Shown: positions 52,728 through 61,168 of the stretch, piece after piece
Layout: every line of letters starts with the position of its first letter
Position numbering within the stretch: the first letter of the stretch is position 1
NCBI RefSeq assembly: GCF_900143185.1
Contig: NZ_FSRQ01000001.1
Location: forward strand, 1,116,001 to 1,180,000
From: Chryseobacterium scophthalmum
Lineage (GTDB): Bacteria; Bacteroidota; Bacteroidia; Flavobacteriales; Weeksellaceae
Reading direction: 5' to 3'
DNA: 64,000 nucleotides
The notes under the pieces: model-generated
What the model saw: the letters and a program-made list of their open reading frames with translations, nothing else
The model's database searches: none
Told to the model about the DNA's origin: nothing
Made by a program: the position numbers and the translations under genes

Positions 52728-52762
52728 TCTTGTTTGTATAACATCACTCGTTTTGGCTTGTC

Positions 52763-52770
52763 TAATTTTG
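52763..52770 (+). promoter_or_regulatory. -7 box for the alcohol dehydrogenase gene
   Basis: TAATTTTG, perfect TAnnTTTG, 24 bases before the ATG. It suggests that the gene has a promoter separate from the regulator. Confidence 0.55.
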
Positions 52771-52794
52771 CTCTATTAAAATTAAAAAAGAAAA

Positions 52795-53961
52795 ATGAGC
52801 AAATTATTTATTGCAGGAGAAGTTTTCCACGGAGCAGGAAGTCTTTCTGAACTGGCAAATATTAAAGGTAAAAAAGCAGTGATCGTAACCGGAGGAAGCT
52901 CAATGAGAAAAAGCGGAACGCTGGATAAAGCAGTTGCCTATCTTACTGAAGCAGGAATTGAAACTCAGATCTTTGAAGGTGTAGAAGAAGATCCGTCATC
53001 TGCAACTTGCCTAAAAGGTGCTGAAGTTATCAATGCTTTTCAACCAGACTGGATCATCGGTTTAGGAGGTTGTTCTGCGATCGATGCAGCAAAAATTATG
53101 TGGGTATTTTATGAATATCCTGATGTGGAATTTGATGCCTTAATCAAACCTTTTACAGTACCAGTTCTTAGAAATAAAGCAAAATTTATCGCGATTCCTT
53201 CTACAAGCGGAACAGGAACTGAAACGACGGGACTTGCCGTAATTACCGACAGAGAAAAAGGAGTAAAATATCCTGTAGTTTCTTATGAATTGACTCCGGA
53301 TGTTGCAATTATTGACGGTGAAATCTGTGCTTCAATGCCGGCTCATGTTACTTCAAATACTGGTCTTGATGCATTGACCCATTGTGTAGAGGCTTATGTT
53401 TCAAATATCGATAACAATATTGCCGATGCACTTTCAAAAGGTGGTTTAGAGATTGTTTTTGATAACTTGAAAGAAGCTGTAGAAAATCCTAACAATATTG
53501 TAGCTCGTCAAAATATGCATGATGCATCATTTATGGCAGGTTTGGCGTTCAATAATGCTTGGTTAGGAATTGTACACTCTTTGTCTCACCAAGTTGGCGC
53601 ATTGTACGGAATTCCTCATGGTGCTTCTAATGCGATCTTCCTTCCGAATGTGATTCGTTATAACTCAGCTGCTACAAACCGTTTTCCAGATTTAGCACGA
53701 GTAATTGGTAAAGAAACTACTGAAGAATTGGCGCAAGCAATTGAAACACTTCGTTCTGAAGTAAATAATCAATCTGCTATTAAAGAATTTGGAATTTCAA
53801 GAGAAGATTGGAATAAAAACTTAGATTACATCGCAAACAATGCTTTGGTAGACCCTTGTACTGGTTTCAACCCAAGAGTTCCTTCTTTGGATGAGTTGAA
53901 AGCGATTTACAATGCTTGTTATGAAGGTGTTATATATGCTGAAGAAGTTGTTGCAGGGTAA
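52795..53961 (+). CDS. Iron-containing alcohol dehydrogenase
   Basis: A 388-residue group III alcohol dehydrogenase of the butanol-dehydrogenase type. NAD(P) site: AVIVTGGSSMRKSG and IGLGGCSAIDAAKIMW, then IAIPSTSGTGTETTGLAVIT. Metal ligands: DAL near GLDALTHCVEAYVS, then the histidines LGIVHSLSHQVGALYGIPHG. Converts aldehydes to alcohols or the reverse, in the cytoplasm. Follows the AraC regulator by 67 bases. Confidence 0.93.
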   Translation: MSKLFIAGEVFHGAGSLSELANIKGKKAVIVTGGSSMRKSGTLDKAVAYLTEAGIETQIFEGVEEDPSSATCLKGAEVINAFQPDWIIGLGGCSAIDAAKIMWVFYEYPDVEFDALIKPFTVPVLRNKAKFIAIPSTSGTGTETTGLAVITDREKGVKYPVVSYELTPDVAIIDGEICASMPAHVTSNTGLDALTHCVEAYVSNIDNNIADALSKGGLEIVFDNLKEAVENPNNIVARQNMHDASFMAGLAFNNAWLGIVHSLSHQVGALYGIPHGASNAIFLPNVIRYNSAATNRFPDLARVIGKETTEELAQAIETLRSEVNNQSAIKEFGISREDWNKNLDYIANNALVDPCTGFNPRVPSLDELKAIYNACYEGVIYAEEVVAG

Positions 53962-53967
53962 TTATTT

Positions 53968-53999
53968 TGTAAAAAGTACAATGTAAAATGTATTAATGA
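53968..53999 (+). repeat. TGTAAAA word repeat after the alcohol dehydrogenase gene
   Basis: TGTAAAAAGTACAATGTAAA with ATGTATTAATG following. Same vocabulary as the trpB-trpA gap (37346-37421). Confidence 0.45.
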
Positions 54000-54021
54000 T
54001 TTTCATTAATTAGATTTAAAT

Positions 54022-54056
54022 AAAAACAGGAAGTCGTTTTGACTTCCTGTTTTGTT
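54022..54056 (+). terminator. Terminator after the alcohol dehydrogenase gene
   Basis: AACAGGAAGTC (54025-54035) pairs with GACTTCCTGTT (54041-54051), then a T-run; the inverse orientation also serves the minus-strand gene ending at 54057. Confidence 0.82.
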
Positions 54057-54467
54057 TTATTGATAAATGACTACATCATCTTTTTTAATTTGATATCCTT
54101 TTTTCTTGTACGGAACTAAAACATAACTTTCTTTGATGTGACTTCCGCTTTTCCAGATCTTGCCATTTCCTTCTCTGTCAAGAATAATACTTTTTGCACT
54201 TTGATGTGGAATAAAAATCTCGGCTTTCTTCATATTTTTACTGAAAATGACTGCCGTCATTGAAGTTGAACTTCCTTCTGGATTTACCTCTTTCAGTTTT
54301 ATTTTCTGATTAAAAACTTTTACGCAATCATTTCTGAGTTGAGAATAAGTGTAACCTGCAGAAGGTATACAACCGTGAACGTCTCTGTCTCCACCTACAA
54401 CAGGAGCTTTCTGAGCAAAAACAAGGGAACCAAGAAACATTGCACTGAATAAAATTGTTTTTTTCAT
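54057..54467 (-). CDS. Small secreted protein of unknown function
   Basis: 136 residues: signal peptide (MKKTILFSAMFLGSLVFAQ, cut before KAP). Mature part GGDRDVHGCIPSAGYTYSQL, then KLKEVNPEGSSTSMTAVIFS, ends in Lys-rich strands (YVLVPYKKKGYQIKKDDVV). One pair of Cys (GCIP and DCVK) may form a disulfide. Not assigned; many similar small secreted proteins occur in Chryseobacterium. Start set at ATG 54467. A -7 box TATTTTTG lies at 54509-54516 on the minus strand. Confidence 0.7.
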   Translation of the reverse strand: MKKTILFSAMFLGSLVFAQKAPVVGGDRDVHGCIPSAGYTYSQLRNDCVKVFNQKIKLKEVNPEGSSTSMTAVIFSKNMKKAEIFIPHQSAKSIILDREGNGKIWKSGSHIKESYVLVPYKKKGYQIKKDDVVIYQ

Positions 54468-54508
54468 ATTTAATTTTTTAAATGTTTTCAATTTGGTAAA
54501 AAGTATGC

Positions 54509-54516
54509 CAAAAATA
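54509..54516 (-). promoter_or_regulatory. -7 box for the small secreted protein gene
   Basis: TATTTTTG on the minus strand, perfect TAnnTTTG, about 41 bases before the ATG at 54467. Confidence 0.45.
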
Positions 54517-54755
54517 CCGTATTAGTATATTTAATTCTAAGATACAAAAAAGCAACACATTTTGAACCGCTTATTAAAATTATTTCTGTCATTTAAAAGT
54601 TCTCAAGTAATTTTTTTTGATTAAATAAAGGCGACCTTTTAAACAACAGAAGCTTTTCAAATTATTTTAATACATCATATGGTGATTAAAATAATATTTC
54701 TATCTTTAGAGACAAAAATTAATACACCATCAAAACCCGATAATTTTAAAAATAT

Positions 54756-56243
54756 ATGAAATCAAAAATCTATTCTCTTTTATTTTTGACAAGCTTTAGT
54801 CTAGTTTTATCACAAAATATCAATTTCGCAGATGTTAATTTTAAAAATGCATTATTGCCTTTTCAAGATGTAAATGGTGATGGACAAATTTCTTTGAGTG
54901 AAGCTCAAAACGCTACTTATATTAGTATTGATACCAATAATAATATTACAAATCTGGGTGGAATTGAGTATTATCCTAATCTAACCATTCTTATGATTAA
55001 GAACAATCCCATTACTGCCCCTCTTAATCTTAGTCAAAACACTCAGCTTCAAAACATTAGATTAGGACTTGGTACAGCAGTGACATCGGTTGATTTGACC
55101 GGATTAACACTGCTTAAGTATTTGAGTATTGGCGTTGCTCCTAATACATCCATCAATGTTCTCAATAAACCACTTTTAGAAGAGATCATAATTGGAGGTA
55201 CACTTATGGGCGGACTTTCTGCCATTGATGTCTCCCAAAATCCTTTATTAAAAAAACTATGGATCAACGATAATAATTTGACCAGTATAAATGTCACACA
55301 AAACCCACTTTTAGAAGAATTGGTTTTGCAAAAAGCTACAACCATTCCGACAAGTATTTCGACTTTGAATGTTACACAGAATCCTTTGCTTAAGACGATA
55401 GCTGTTTCAGGACATTCTTTACTTCCTTCTATTGATGTAAGCATGAATTTAGCTTTAGAGCGATTGTTTACCGGAAATACGGCGATTACATCATTAAACC
55501 TTACTAATAATTCTTTACTGAAGTTTTTAGATATCTCAAACAACAATTTTGCAGGAGGCATCAACTTGTTACATCAGCCACTTTTAGAAGAGTTTCACGC
55601 AAGCACTGCCCATTTACCAACTCTTGATCTTTCTAACAATTTAAATTTAAAAGAATTAGGTATAACTAATAATTACATTCCTACTATTAATGTGAGCCAT
55701 TTATCACAGTTACGTATGTTTCATGCAGGAAATAATTTATTTACCAGCCTAGACCTTAGCAATAATCCAAGTTTAGAGTATGTAAGTTTCACTTCTAATC
55801 AATTAATGAAGCGTATCAATTTAAAAAACGGTTTTAATCAGAATATCATATGGCTTATGGATTCTGATTATCAATTTATGCCACAACTTTTAGGAATATG
55901 TGTAGATAATCAGACATCTATTTATGGAAATAAAGTAAAACTAGCAGTTGGTAATAATGTATTAGTAACTTCAAATTGTTCTTTGCTTTCAACTCAGGAA
56001 GCTGCACAGAAAAATTTATCATTAAAAGTTTTTCCTAATCCTACCGATGATATTTTGTACGTAGAAACTCAGGAAAAGTTAATTGATTATTCTATTTTCT
56101 CAATGTCCGGACAAAAAATCTCTGCGGATATTTTTAGAAATGATGAAAAAAATGTAAACGTAAAAAAACTTTTGCAAGGAAACTATATTATTCAAATCAA
56201 AACGAATCGCCAAACTTACACCAACAAAATTATAAAGAAATAG
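54756..56243 (+). CDS. T9SS-secreted leucine-rich-repeat protein
   Basis: 495 residues. Signal peptide 1-19 (FLTSFSLVLSQ). After it lies an EF-hand-like calcium loop (DVNGDGQISLSEAQNAT, about 39-55). Then about 12 leucine-rich repeats (65-385) of roughly 20-23 residues with an NPLLKKLWINDNNLTSINV-type frame. The C-terminal 80 residues are a type A T9SS sorting domain (LKVFPNPTDDILYVETQEK ... QGNYIIQIKTN). A surface or secreted binding protein, probably protein- or glycan-binding; the ligand is unknown. Monocistronic. Confidence 0.86.
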   Translation: MKSKIYSLLFLTSFSLVLSQNINFADVNFKNALLPFQDVNGDGQISLSEAQNATYISIDTNNNITNLGGIEYYPNLTILMIKNNPITAPLNLSQNTQLQNIRLGLGTAVTSVDLTGLTLLKYLSIGVAPNTSINVLNKPLLEEIIIGGTLMGGLSAIDVSQNPLLKKLWINDNNLTSINVTQNPLLEELVLQKATTIPTSISTLNVTQNPLLKTIAVSGHSLLPSIDVSMNLALERLFTGNTAITSLNLTNNSLLKFLDISNNNFAGGINLLHQPLLEEFHASTAHLPTLDLSNNLNLKELGITNNYIPTINVSHLSQLRMFHAGNNLFTSLDLSNNPSLEYVSFTSNQLMKRINLKNGFNQNIIWLMDSDYQFMPQLLGICVDNQTSIYGNKVKLAVGNNVLVTSNCSLLSTQEAAQKNLSLKVFPNPTDDILYVETQEKLIDYSIFSMSGQKISADIFRNDEKNVNVKKLLQGNYIIQIKTNRQTYTNKIIKK

Positions 56244-56260
56244 CTCTACTAAATACTTAT

Positions 56261-56296
56261 AAAAAAGCCTTGCCACAATTGTGACAAGGCTTTTTA
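56261..56296 (+). terminator. Terminator between the LRR gene and bglX
   Basis: AAAAAGCCTTG, CACAATTGTG and CAAGGCTTTTT form one long hairpin with a single C/A mismatch, flanked by T and A runs. It serves both convergent genes. Confidence 0.82.
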
Positions 56297-56319
56297 TTGA
56301 ATAATAAACCTAAAAAAGT

Positions 56320-58647
56320 TTATTTCGTCCAGTTGATTTTTGAATGTTTCACCTCTTCAGAGTTTGTACCAATCATGATATCAAATTCTCCAGCTTCCCA
56401 ATCGTATTTCAAATCTCCGTTGTAAAATTTCAGGCTTTCTGGAGTGATGTCGAAAGTAACCTTTTTAGACTCTCCTTTTTTCAACATTACTTTTTGGAAT
56501 CCTTTTAATTCTTTTACAGGTCTTGTGATGCTTCCCACCATATCTCTGATGTATAGCTGAACGACTTCTGCGCCATCATAATTTCCAGAATTTGTTACAG
56601 TAACTGAAGCCTGGATTGATTGATTTCCTTTTGGATTTGCATTAGAAACCGTTACATCAGAATAATTGAATTTAGAATAACTCAATCCATATCCAAACGG
56701 ATACAATGGTGTATTACACTCATCCATATAATTAGAACGGAATCTTTCGTATACACATTTATCTACTTTATCCTGAGCTAAAGGACGGCCTGTATTTTTA
56801 GCATTATAATAAATAGGAACCTGACCAAGACTTCTCGGGAATGTCATCGGCAATTTTCCTGAAGGATTTACTTTACCGAAAAGTACATCGGCAATTGCAT
56901 TTCCAGCCTCTGAACCCGCAAACCAAGCATTCAAAATAGCATCAGGAGCATCTTTTACATTAGTTAATGCTAAAGGACGACCTGTGAAAAGTACCATTGC
57001 GATTGGTTTTCCTGTTTTTTTCAATTCATTCAATAAGTCAACCTGGGATTGAGGAATTGTAATTTCAGTTCTTGAAGAAGATTCTCCACTCATTTCTGCA
57101 GACTCTCCTATTGCCAAAACAATAACGTCAGCTTTATTCGCTATATCAACTGCTTCTTTTAATAAGGCTTCTTTTGAACGGTTATCTCTGTCGGTTTTCT
57201 TACCATGAGCTGCATAAATATCTTCTAATTTGGCATCGTAATCAATGTTGGCTCCTTTTGCAGAAAGAAATTTCACATCTTTTCCATAATTAGCCTGAAG
57301 ACCCTGCATTAAGTTAACGGAAATCGCATGTTTTGTAGCGACACTCCAAGTTCCCGCCATGTTCAGAGAGTTGTTTACCAGTGGACCGATTACTGCAACA
57401 GTTCCGGATTTTTTCAAAGGTAAAACCTGGTTTTCATTTTTCATCAAAACCATTGACTGCGCTGCAGCACTTCTTGCGATATTACGGTTTTCTAAATTAT
57501 AAACTTCTTTAGCTGCTAATTTTGCATCACCATGCTTGTAAGGATTATCGAATAAACCTAAATCATATTTAGCCTCAAGAATTCTTCTCGCTGCCATATC
57601 GATTTCAGCCTGCGTTACTTTTCCTTCAGCTAAAGATTTTTTTAAAGTGGTTAAAAATCCTTCACCAACCATATCCATATCAACACCGGCTTTTAAAGCT
57701 AAAGCAGAAACCTGCTGAAGATCTCCCATTCCGTGTTCTACCATTTCGTTGATCCCAGTATAATCGGTCACCACAAAACCTTTAAATTTCCATTGATTTC
57801 TCAAAACCTCCGTCTGAAGCCATCTGCTTCCCGTTGCCGGTACTCCATCAACTTCATTAAAAGAAGCCATTACAGAAGCTACTCCCGCATCAACTGCTGC
57901 TTTATAAGGTGGAAAATATTCGTTGAACATTCTCACGTGACTCATGTCAACTGTATTGTAATCTCTACCCGCTTCACCTGCTCCATACAACGCAAAATGT
58001 TTTACACAAGCCAAAATATTAGTTCCGTTTGCCAAGTCTTTTCCCTGATAACCGTAGACCATGTTTTTAGCAATTTCACTTCCTAAATACGGATCTTCAC
58101 CAGAACCTTCAGAAACTCTTCCCCATCTTGGTTCACGAGAAATATCTACCATTGGCGAGAAGGTCCAGTTGATTCCATCAGAAGCTGCTTCTTTTGCTGC
58201 AACCCTTGCTGACTGCTGTACCAAATTCATATCCCAAGAAGCTGCTAAACCTAATGGAATAGGGAAAGTAGTTTCGTATCCGTGAATGACATCCATCCCA
58301 AAAATCATTGGAATTTTAAGACGGCTTTTTTCAACAGCTACTTTCTGAACTGCTTTAATTTTATCGGCTCCTTTGATGTTGAATAATCCACCAACTAAAC
58401 CTTGCTCTACTTTTTTTCCGATGTCTGAACTTTGAGCCTGACCTGTTGTAAAATCTCCCGAAGTCGGTAAATTAAGCTGTCCGATTTTTTCATCTAAGGT
58501 CATTTTAGCTAAAAGAGCATCAACAAAAGCCTTTTTCTTTGATTGATATTGTACGGTCTGATAAGACTGAACCGGCTTTGTAACCATTTCCTGTGCCGAA
58601 AACACAGGAGCCAATGCTAAAGTTGCAATTACAATTAACTTTTTCAT
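56320..58647 (-). CDS. bglX: GH3 beta-glucosidase, BglX type
   Basis: 775 residues with a signal peptide (VIATLALAPVFSAQ), so periplasmic. N-terminal TIM barrel with WTFSPMVDISREPRWGRVSE and the nucleophile Asp in KFKGFVVTDYTGINEM. The C-terminal sandwich has the acid/base Glu region AIGESAEMSGESSSRTEI, then the fibronectin-like third domain (GAEVVQLYIRD ... PVKELKGFQKVMLKKGES). Hydrolyses beta-glucosides from the non-reducing end. Last gene of the SusCD-led cluster. A GH3 with GH144 fits cleavage of sophoro-oligosaccharides (beta-1,2), inferred from context. Confidence 0.93.
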   Translation of the reverse strand: MKKLIVIATLALAPVFSAQEMVTKPVQSYQTVQYQSKKKAFVDALLAKMTLDEKIGQLNLPTSGDFTTGQAQSSDIGKKVEQGLVGGLFNIKGADKIKAVQKVAVEKSRLKIPMIFGMDVIHGYETTFPIPLGLAASWDMNLVQQSARVAAKEAASDGINWTFSPMVDISREPRWGRVSEGSGEDPYLGSEIAKNMVYGYQGKDLANGTNILACVKHFALYGAGEAGRDYNTVDMSHVRMFNEYFPPYKAAVDAGVASVMASFNEVDGVPATGSRWLQTEVLRNQWKFKGFVVTDYTGINEMVEHGMGDLQQVSALALKAGVDMDMVGEGFLTTLKKSLAEGKVTQAEIDMAARRILEAKYDLGLFDNPYKHGDAKLAAKEVYNLENRNIARSAAAQSMVLMKNENQVLPLKKSGTVAVIGPLVNNSLNMAGTWSVATKHAISVNLMQGLQANYGKDVKFLSAKGANIDYDAKLEDIYAAHGKKTDRDNRSKEALLKEAVDIANKADVIVLAIGESAEMSGESSSRTEITIPQSQVDLLNELKKTGKPIAMVLFTGRPLALTNVKDAPDAILNAWFAGSEAGNAIADVLFGKVNPSGKLPMTFPRSLGQVPIYYNAKNTGRPLAQDKVDKCVYERFRSNYMDECNTPLYPFGYGLSYSKFNYSDVTVSNANPKGNQSIQASVTVTNSGNYDGAEVVQLYIRDMVGSITRPVKELKGFQKVMLKKGESKKVTFDITPESLKFYNGDLKYDWEAGEFDIMIGTNSEEVKHSKINWTK

Positions 58648-58755
58648 ATATCTTACTTCTTAAATTATATTTCTTTTTGTTTTATCAATGATTCTATTTA
58701 AAGCAAAGAAAAACTAAATAGTTAATTTTTCAAAGTTTTTTATTATTTAATTCAA

Positions 58756-59463
58756 TTATTTTTCTTTTTTCTTAGACAACATCCATTCGTACAACGCTGG
58801 ATTTGAATAAGTAGAATCCCAGGAATTGTGATTATCATTCGGGAAAATTGTCAATTCTGCAGATGGGTTCACCGGATGCAATGCTTGGTAAAAATTAAAA
58901 GCATTTTCAGGCAATACGACATCATCCATTCCACCATGAAAGATTTTCATGTTTAAATTTTTATATTGATGAATATTCGCATACATCACCCGATCTGTAG
59001 GTGCACAAACAGAAACCACAGAAACAAACATTTCAGGATGTTCCATTGCCAATTTGAGTGTTCCCCAACCTCCCATCGAAAGCCCTGTAAGGTGAATTCT
59101 GGAAGCATCAATTTTATATTTACTCTGAATTTCTTTAATTAAATTATAAACGCTTACCGTGTCCCACCAAGCATTTTCAGGACATTGAGGAGCTAAAATT
59201 GCCACAGGTTCTTTAATCAGATTTTTGTAGATAAAAGGACTGTGCGCTTTCACCAATTCCAGATTATTACCTCTTTCTCCTGACCCGTGAAGAAAGACAA
59301 TCAAAGGAACATTGCCTTTTGCTTTTTGAGGATAATCTAAAATATATGAGATTTTTTCTACTCTTTTAACTTCTTTATTCAGTTCTGCTTTGATTTCCTG
59401 AGCATTTAAGCTTAAAGAAAATGGTAAAAGCAAAAGTGGTAAGTGTTTTAGTTTTAAATTCAT
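58756..59463 (-). CDS. Secreted alpha/beta hydrolase (esterase-like)
   Basis: 235 residues. Signal peptide ends SLNAQ. Ser in HLTGLSMGGWGTLKL, Asp in IFHGGMDDVVLPEN, His in FPNDNHNSWDST; oxyanion region FLHGSGERGNNLEL. Resembles the dienelactone-hydrolase/PHB-depolymerase-like group. In a glucan locus it could remove acyl or other ester groups from the polymer. This is inferred; the substrate is unknown. Confidence 0.85.
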   Translation of the reverse strand: MNLKLKHLPLLLLPFSLSLNAQEIKAELNKEVKRVEKISYILDYPQKAKGNVPLIVFLHGSGERGNNLELVKAHSPFIYKNLIKEPVAILAPQCPENAWWDTVSVYNLIKEIQSKYKIDASRIHLTGLSMGGWGTLKLAMEHPEMFVSVVSVCAPTDRVMYANIHQYKNLNMKIFHGGMDDVVLPENAFNFYQALHPVNPSAELTIFPNDNHNSWDSTYSNPALYEWMLSKKKEK

Positions 59464-59469
59464 ATTTCT

Positions 59470-59705
59470 TTAGGTTTTGGCTAAAGCCGTTTGATTTTAT
59501 TCTTAGGTTAAAACGAGCTAAAGCCCGTTTCTATTGATTATTTTGTGAGCCTTGTCAAGGTTTAAAACCTTGACAAGGCTTGGGTTATTATTACTAGCCC
59601 CGATTGTAGCATTTGTTTGAGCTCATTTTGTGGATTTCGGCGGCGGCTTTGCCGCCGCCGAAATCCACAAAATAGCGAGTGCGGAAAGCGGGATTAAGCT
59701 CCTTA
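59470..59705. repeat. Palindromic repeats in the GH144-esterase gap
   Basis: Three hairpins: AAACGAGCTAAAGCCCGTTT (59512-59531); a 16-bp-arm palindrome starting AGCCTTGTCAAGGTTT (59549-59581); and a 22-bp perfect GC-rich stem, TTTTGTGGATTTCGGCGGCG to 59647 with loop TTT, mirrored to 59672. The tail GCGGAAAGCGGGATTAAGC (59677-59695) matches the end of the 27083 element. They lie inside a minus-strand transcript, between genes of one operon. Confidence 0.75.
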
Positions 59706-59708
59706 AAA

Positions 59709-61097
59709 CTATTTAATATTATATTTTTCAGATTTAAAATCTAATTTTTTTAATCCTTTCTGAATTTCAGGAGCATTCATGAATAATTTCCATAAAAATC
59801 CTGTTCTGTAATTTTCGATCATTGGAGAAATTGTTCCCTGATCAATTGCTAAATATCGTGGTGTCGTCCAATTATCATAATTGATTGACGTTGCATCGTA
59901 AGGTCCTGCAGAACCGATGAATTCTGGTTTTTGAGTATAAATAAATCTCAAAAAGTCCATAGATTCTTTTGGTGAATACGGGAAACTGCTCAAAGCAGCT
60001 GTTGGAGTGATTACTCCATGATCGTTTTGCGGGAAGTGGGCATCGTAACCAACGCTTCCGTCTTTGTTTCTTGAATAACCGGCCGTTAATCCCCAATAAT
60101 TGGGTCCGTAACCTTTCCATTGTTTTGGGTTTTCGACACAATATTTGTAATCGATAAGAACTTGATTTTTATTTAAATCGAAGTAATTTTTGATTAATTT
60201 ATCTGATAAATTGGTAGGATCCAGACCGATATAAGAATATTGAGTCCAAAATAATGGTCCGCCATATTCTTCTGCTCCATTATGTTTTACATACATCGGA
60301 AGTCCGTATTTTTCTTTGTCTGAAAGATAGGTTCCATTTCTTGTCCAGCCTTTGTAATAGGTTTCAGCGTCTATAGAATAAGTTGGTGATGATGCTGCCA
60401 AAATGTAGGTAATCAGACATTCATTATATCCTTCCAAAGGAAAATTCATTTCCCATTGATATTCTGGTGACCAGTGCCAATACAACACTTTTTCACCGCC
60501 TTTGGTATACCAGTTCCATTGAATTCCTTTCCAAAGCTCGTCGCATTTTTTGGCAAGCGCTTTTTCTTCGGCGTTTCCGTTTTTGAAATATTCTCTCACC
60601 TGAATAATCCCTGTGGTAAGAAATGCAGTTTCTACTAAATCTCCACCATTGTCTTTTTTTCCGAAAGGAACGGTTTTCCCCGTCTCTCCGTTAATCCAGT
60701 GTGACCAAGCTCCTTTATGACGATCTGCTTTTGCAAGAAAATCCATCATTGTAGTTAATCTTTTAACCGCATCTTTTCTAGAAATAAACCCTCTCTCAAC
60801 ACCCACTAAAATAGTTGCCAAACCAAATCCTGACCCGCCTGTTGTAACTACATGTTTGTCGTTATCAGGATAAATATTGTCTTCGTGATATCTTTCTCTA
60901 CCCAACATAGAATTGGGTTCCGCATAATCCCAAAAATATTTTAAAGCATCTTTCTGAACTTTATCCATCAATTGCTCATCTGTAATATTAGATTTTACAA
61001 CTGATTTTTGAGTAGATTCTTGTTTTGAAACTTGAGAATTTTTGCAAGAGACTATAAGTAATGATGTCGCTGCGATTGAGAGTATTATCCTTTTCAT
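59709..61097 (-). CDS. Glucoamylase-domain lipoprotein, GH144-type beta-1,2-glucanase
   Basis: 462 residues. Lipobox LLIVSC with Cys18, so outer-membrane or periplasmic lipoprotein. An (alpha/alpha)6 toroid: LKYFWDYAEPNSMLGRERY, VTTGGSGFGLATILVGVERG, GAWSHWINGETGKTVPFG, DNGGDLVETAFLTTGIIQV, YGGPLFWTQYSYIGLDPT and FPQNDHGVITPTAALSSFPY. This pattern is that of the GH144 endo-beta-1,2-glucanases of Bacteroidota (also listed as 'glucoamylase'). It should cut beta-1,2-glucan to sophoro-oligomers before uptake. The substrate is supported by family and by the GH3 and SusCD neighbours. Confidence 0.87.
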   Translation of the reverse strand: MKRIILSIAATSLLIVSCKNSQVSKQESTQKSVVKSNITDEQLMDKVQKDALKYFWDYAEPNSMLGRERYHEDNIYPDNDKHVVTTGGSGFGLATILVGVERGFISRKDAVKRLTTMMDFLAKADRHKGAWSHWINGETGKTVPFGKKDNGGDLVETAFLTTGIIQVREYFKNGNAEEKALAKKCDELWKGIQWNWYTKGGEKVLYWHWSPEYQWEMNFPLEGYNECLITYILAASSPTYSIDAETYYKGWTRNGTYLSDKEKYGLPMYVKHNGAEEYGGPLFWTQYSYIGLDPTNLSDKLIKNYFDLNKNQVLIDYKYCVENPKQWKGYGPNYWGLTAGYSRNKDGSVGYDAHFPQNDHGVITPTAALSSFPYSPKESMDFLRFIYTQKPEFIGSAGPYDATSINYDNWTTPRYLAIDQGTISPMIENYRTGFLWKLFMNAPEIQKGLKKLDFKSEKYNIK

Positions 61098-61129
61098 TAT
61101 ATCATTTTTAAAACTTAAATACTAAAAGA

Positions 61130-61153
61130 AGAGGAGAACTTTCATTCTCCTCT
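61130..61153 (-). terminator. Hairpin between susD and the GH144 gene
   Basis: AGAGGAGAA and TTCTCCTCT pair around a 6-base loop; on the minus strand the hairpin is followed by a T-rich tail (TCTTTTAG). It may act as a partial terminator or RNA stabiliser that sets more SusC/D than enzymes. Confidence 0.55.
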
Positions 61154-61168
61154 AAATATATTTGATTA

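Noticed and set aside
55049..55564. 171-codon minus-strand frame
   Set aside because: Antisense to the leucine-rich-repeat gene; open by virtue of that gene's repeated codons.
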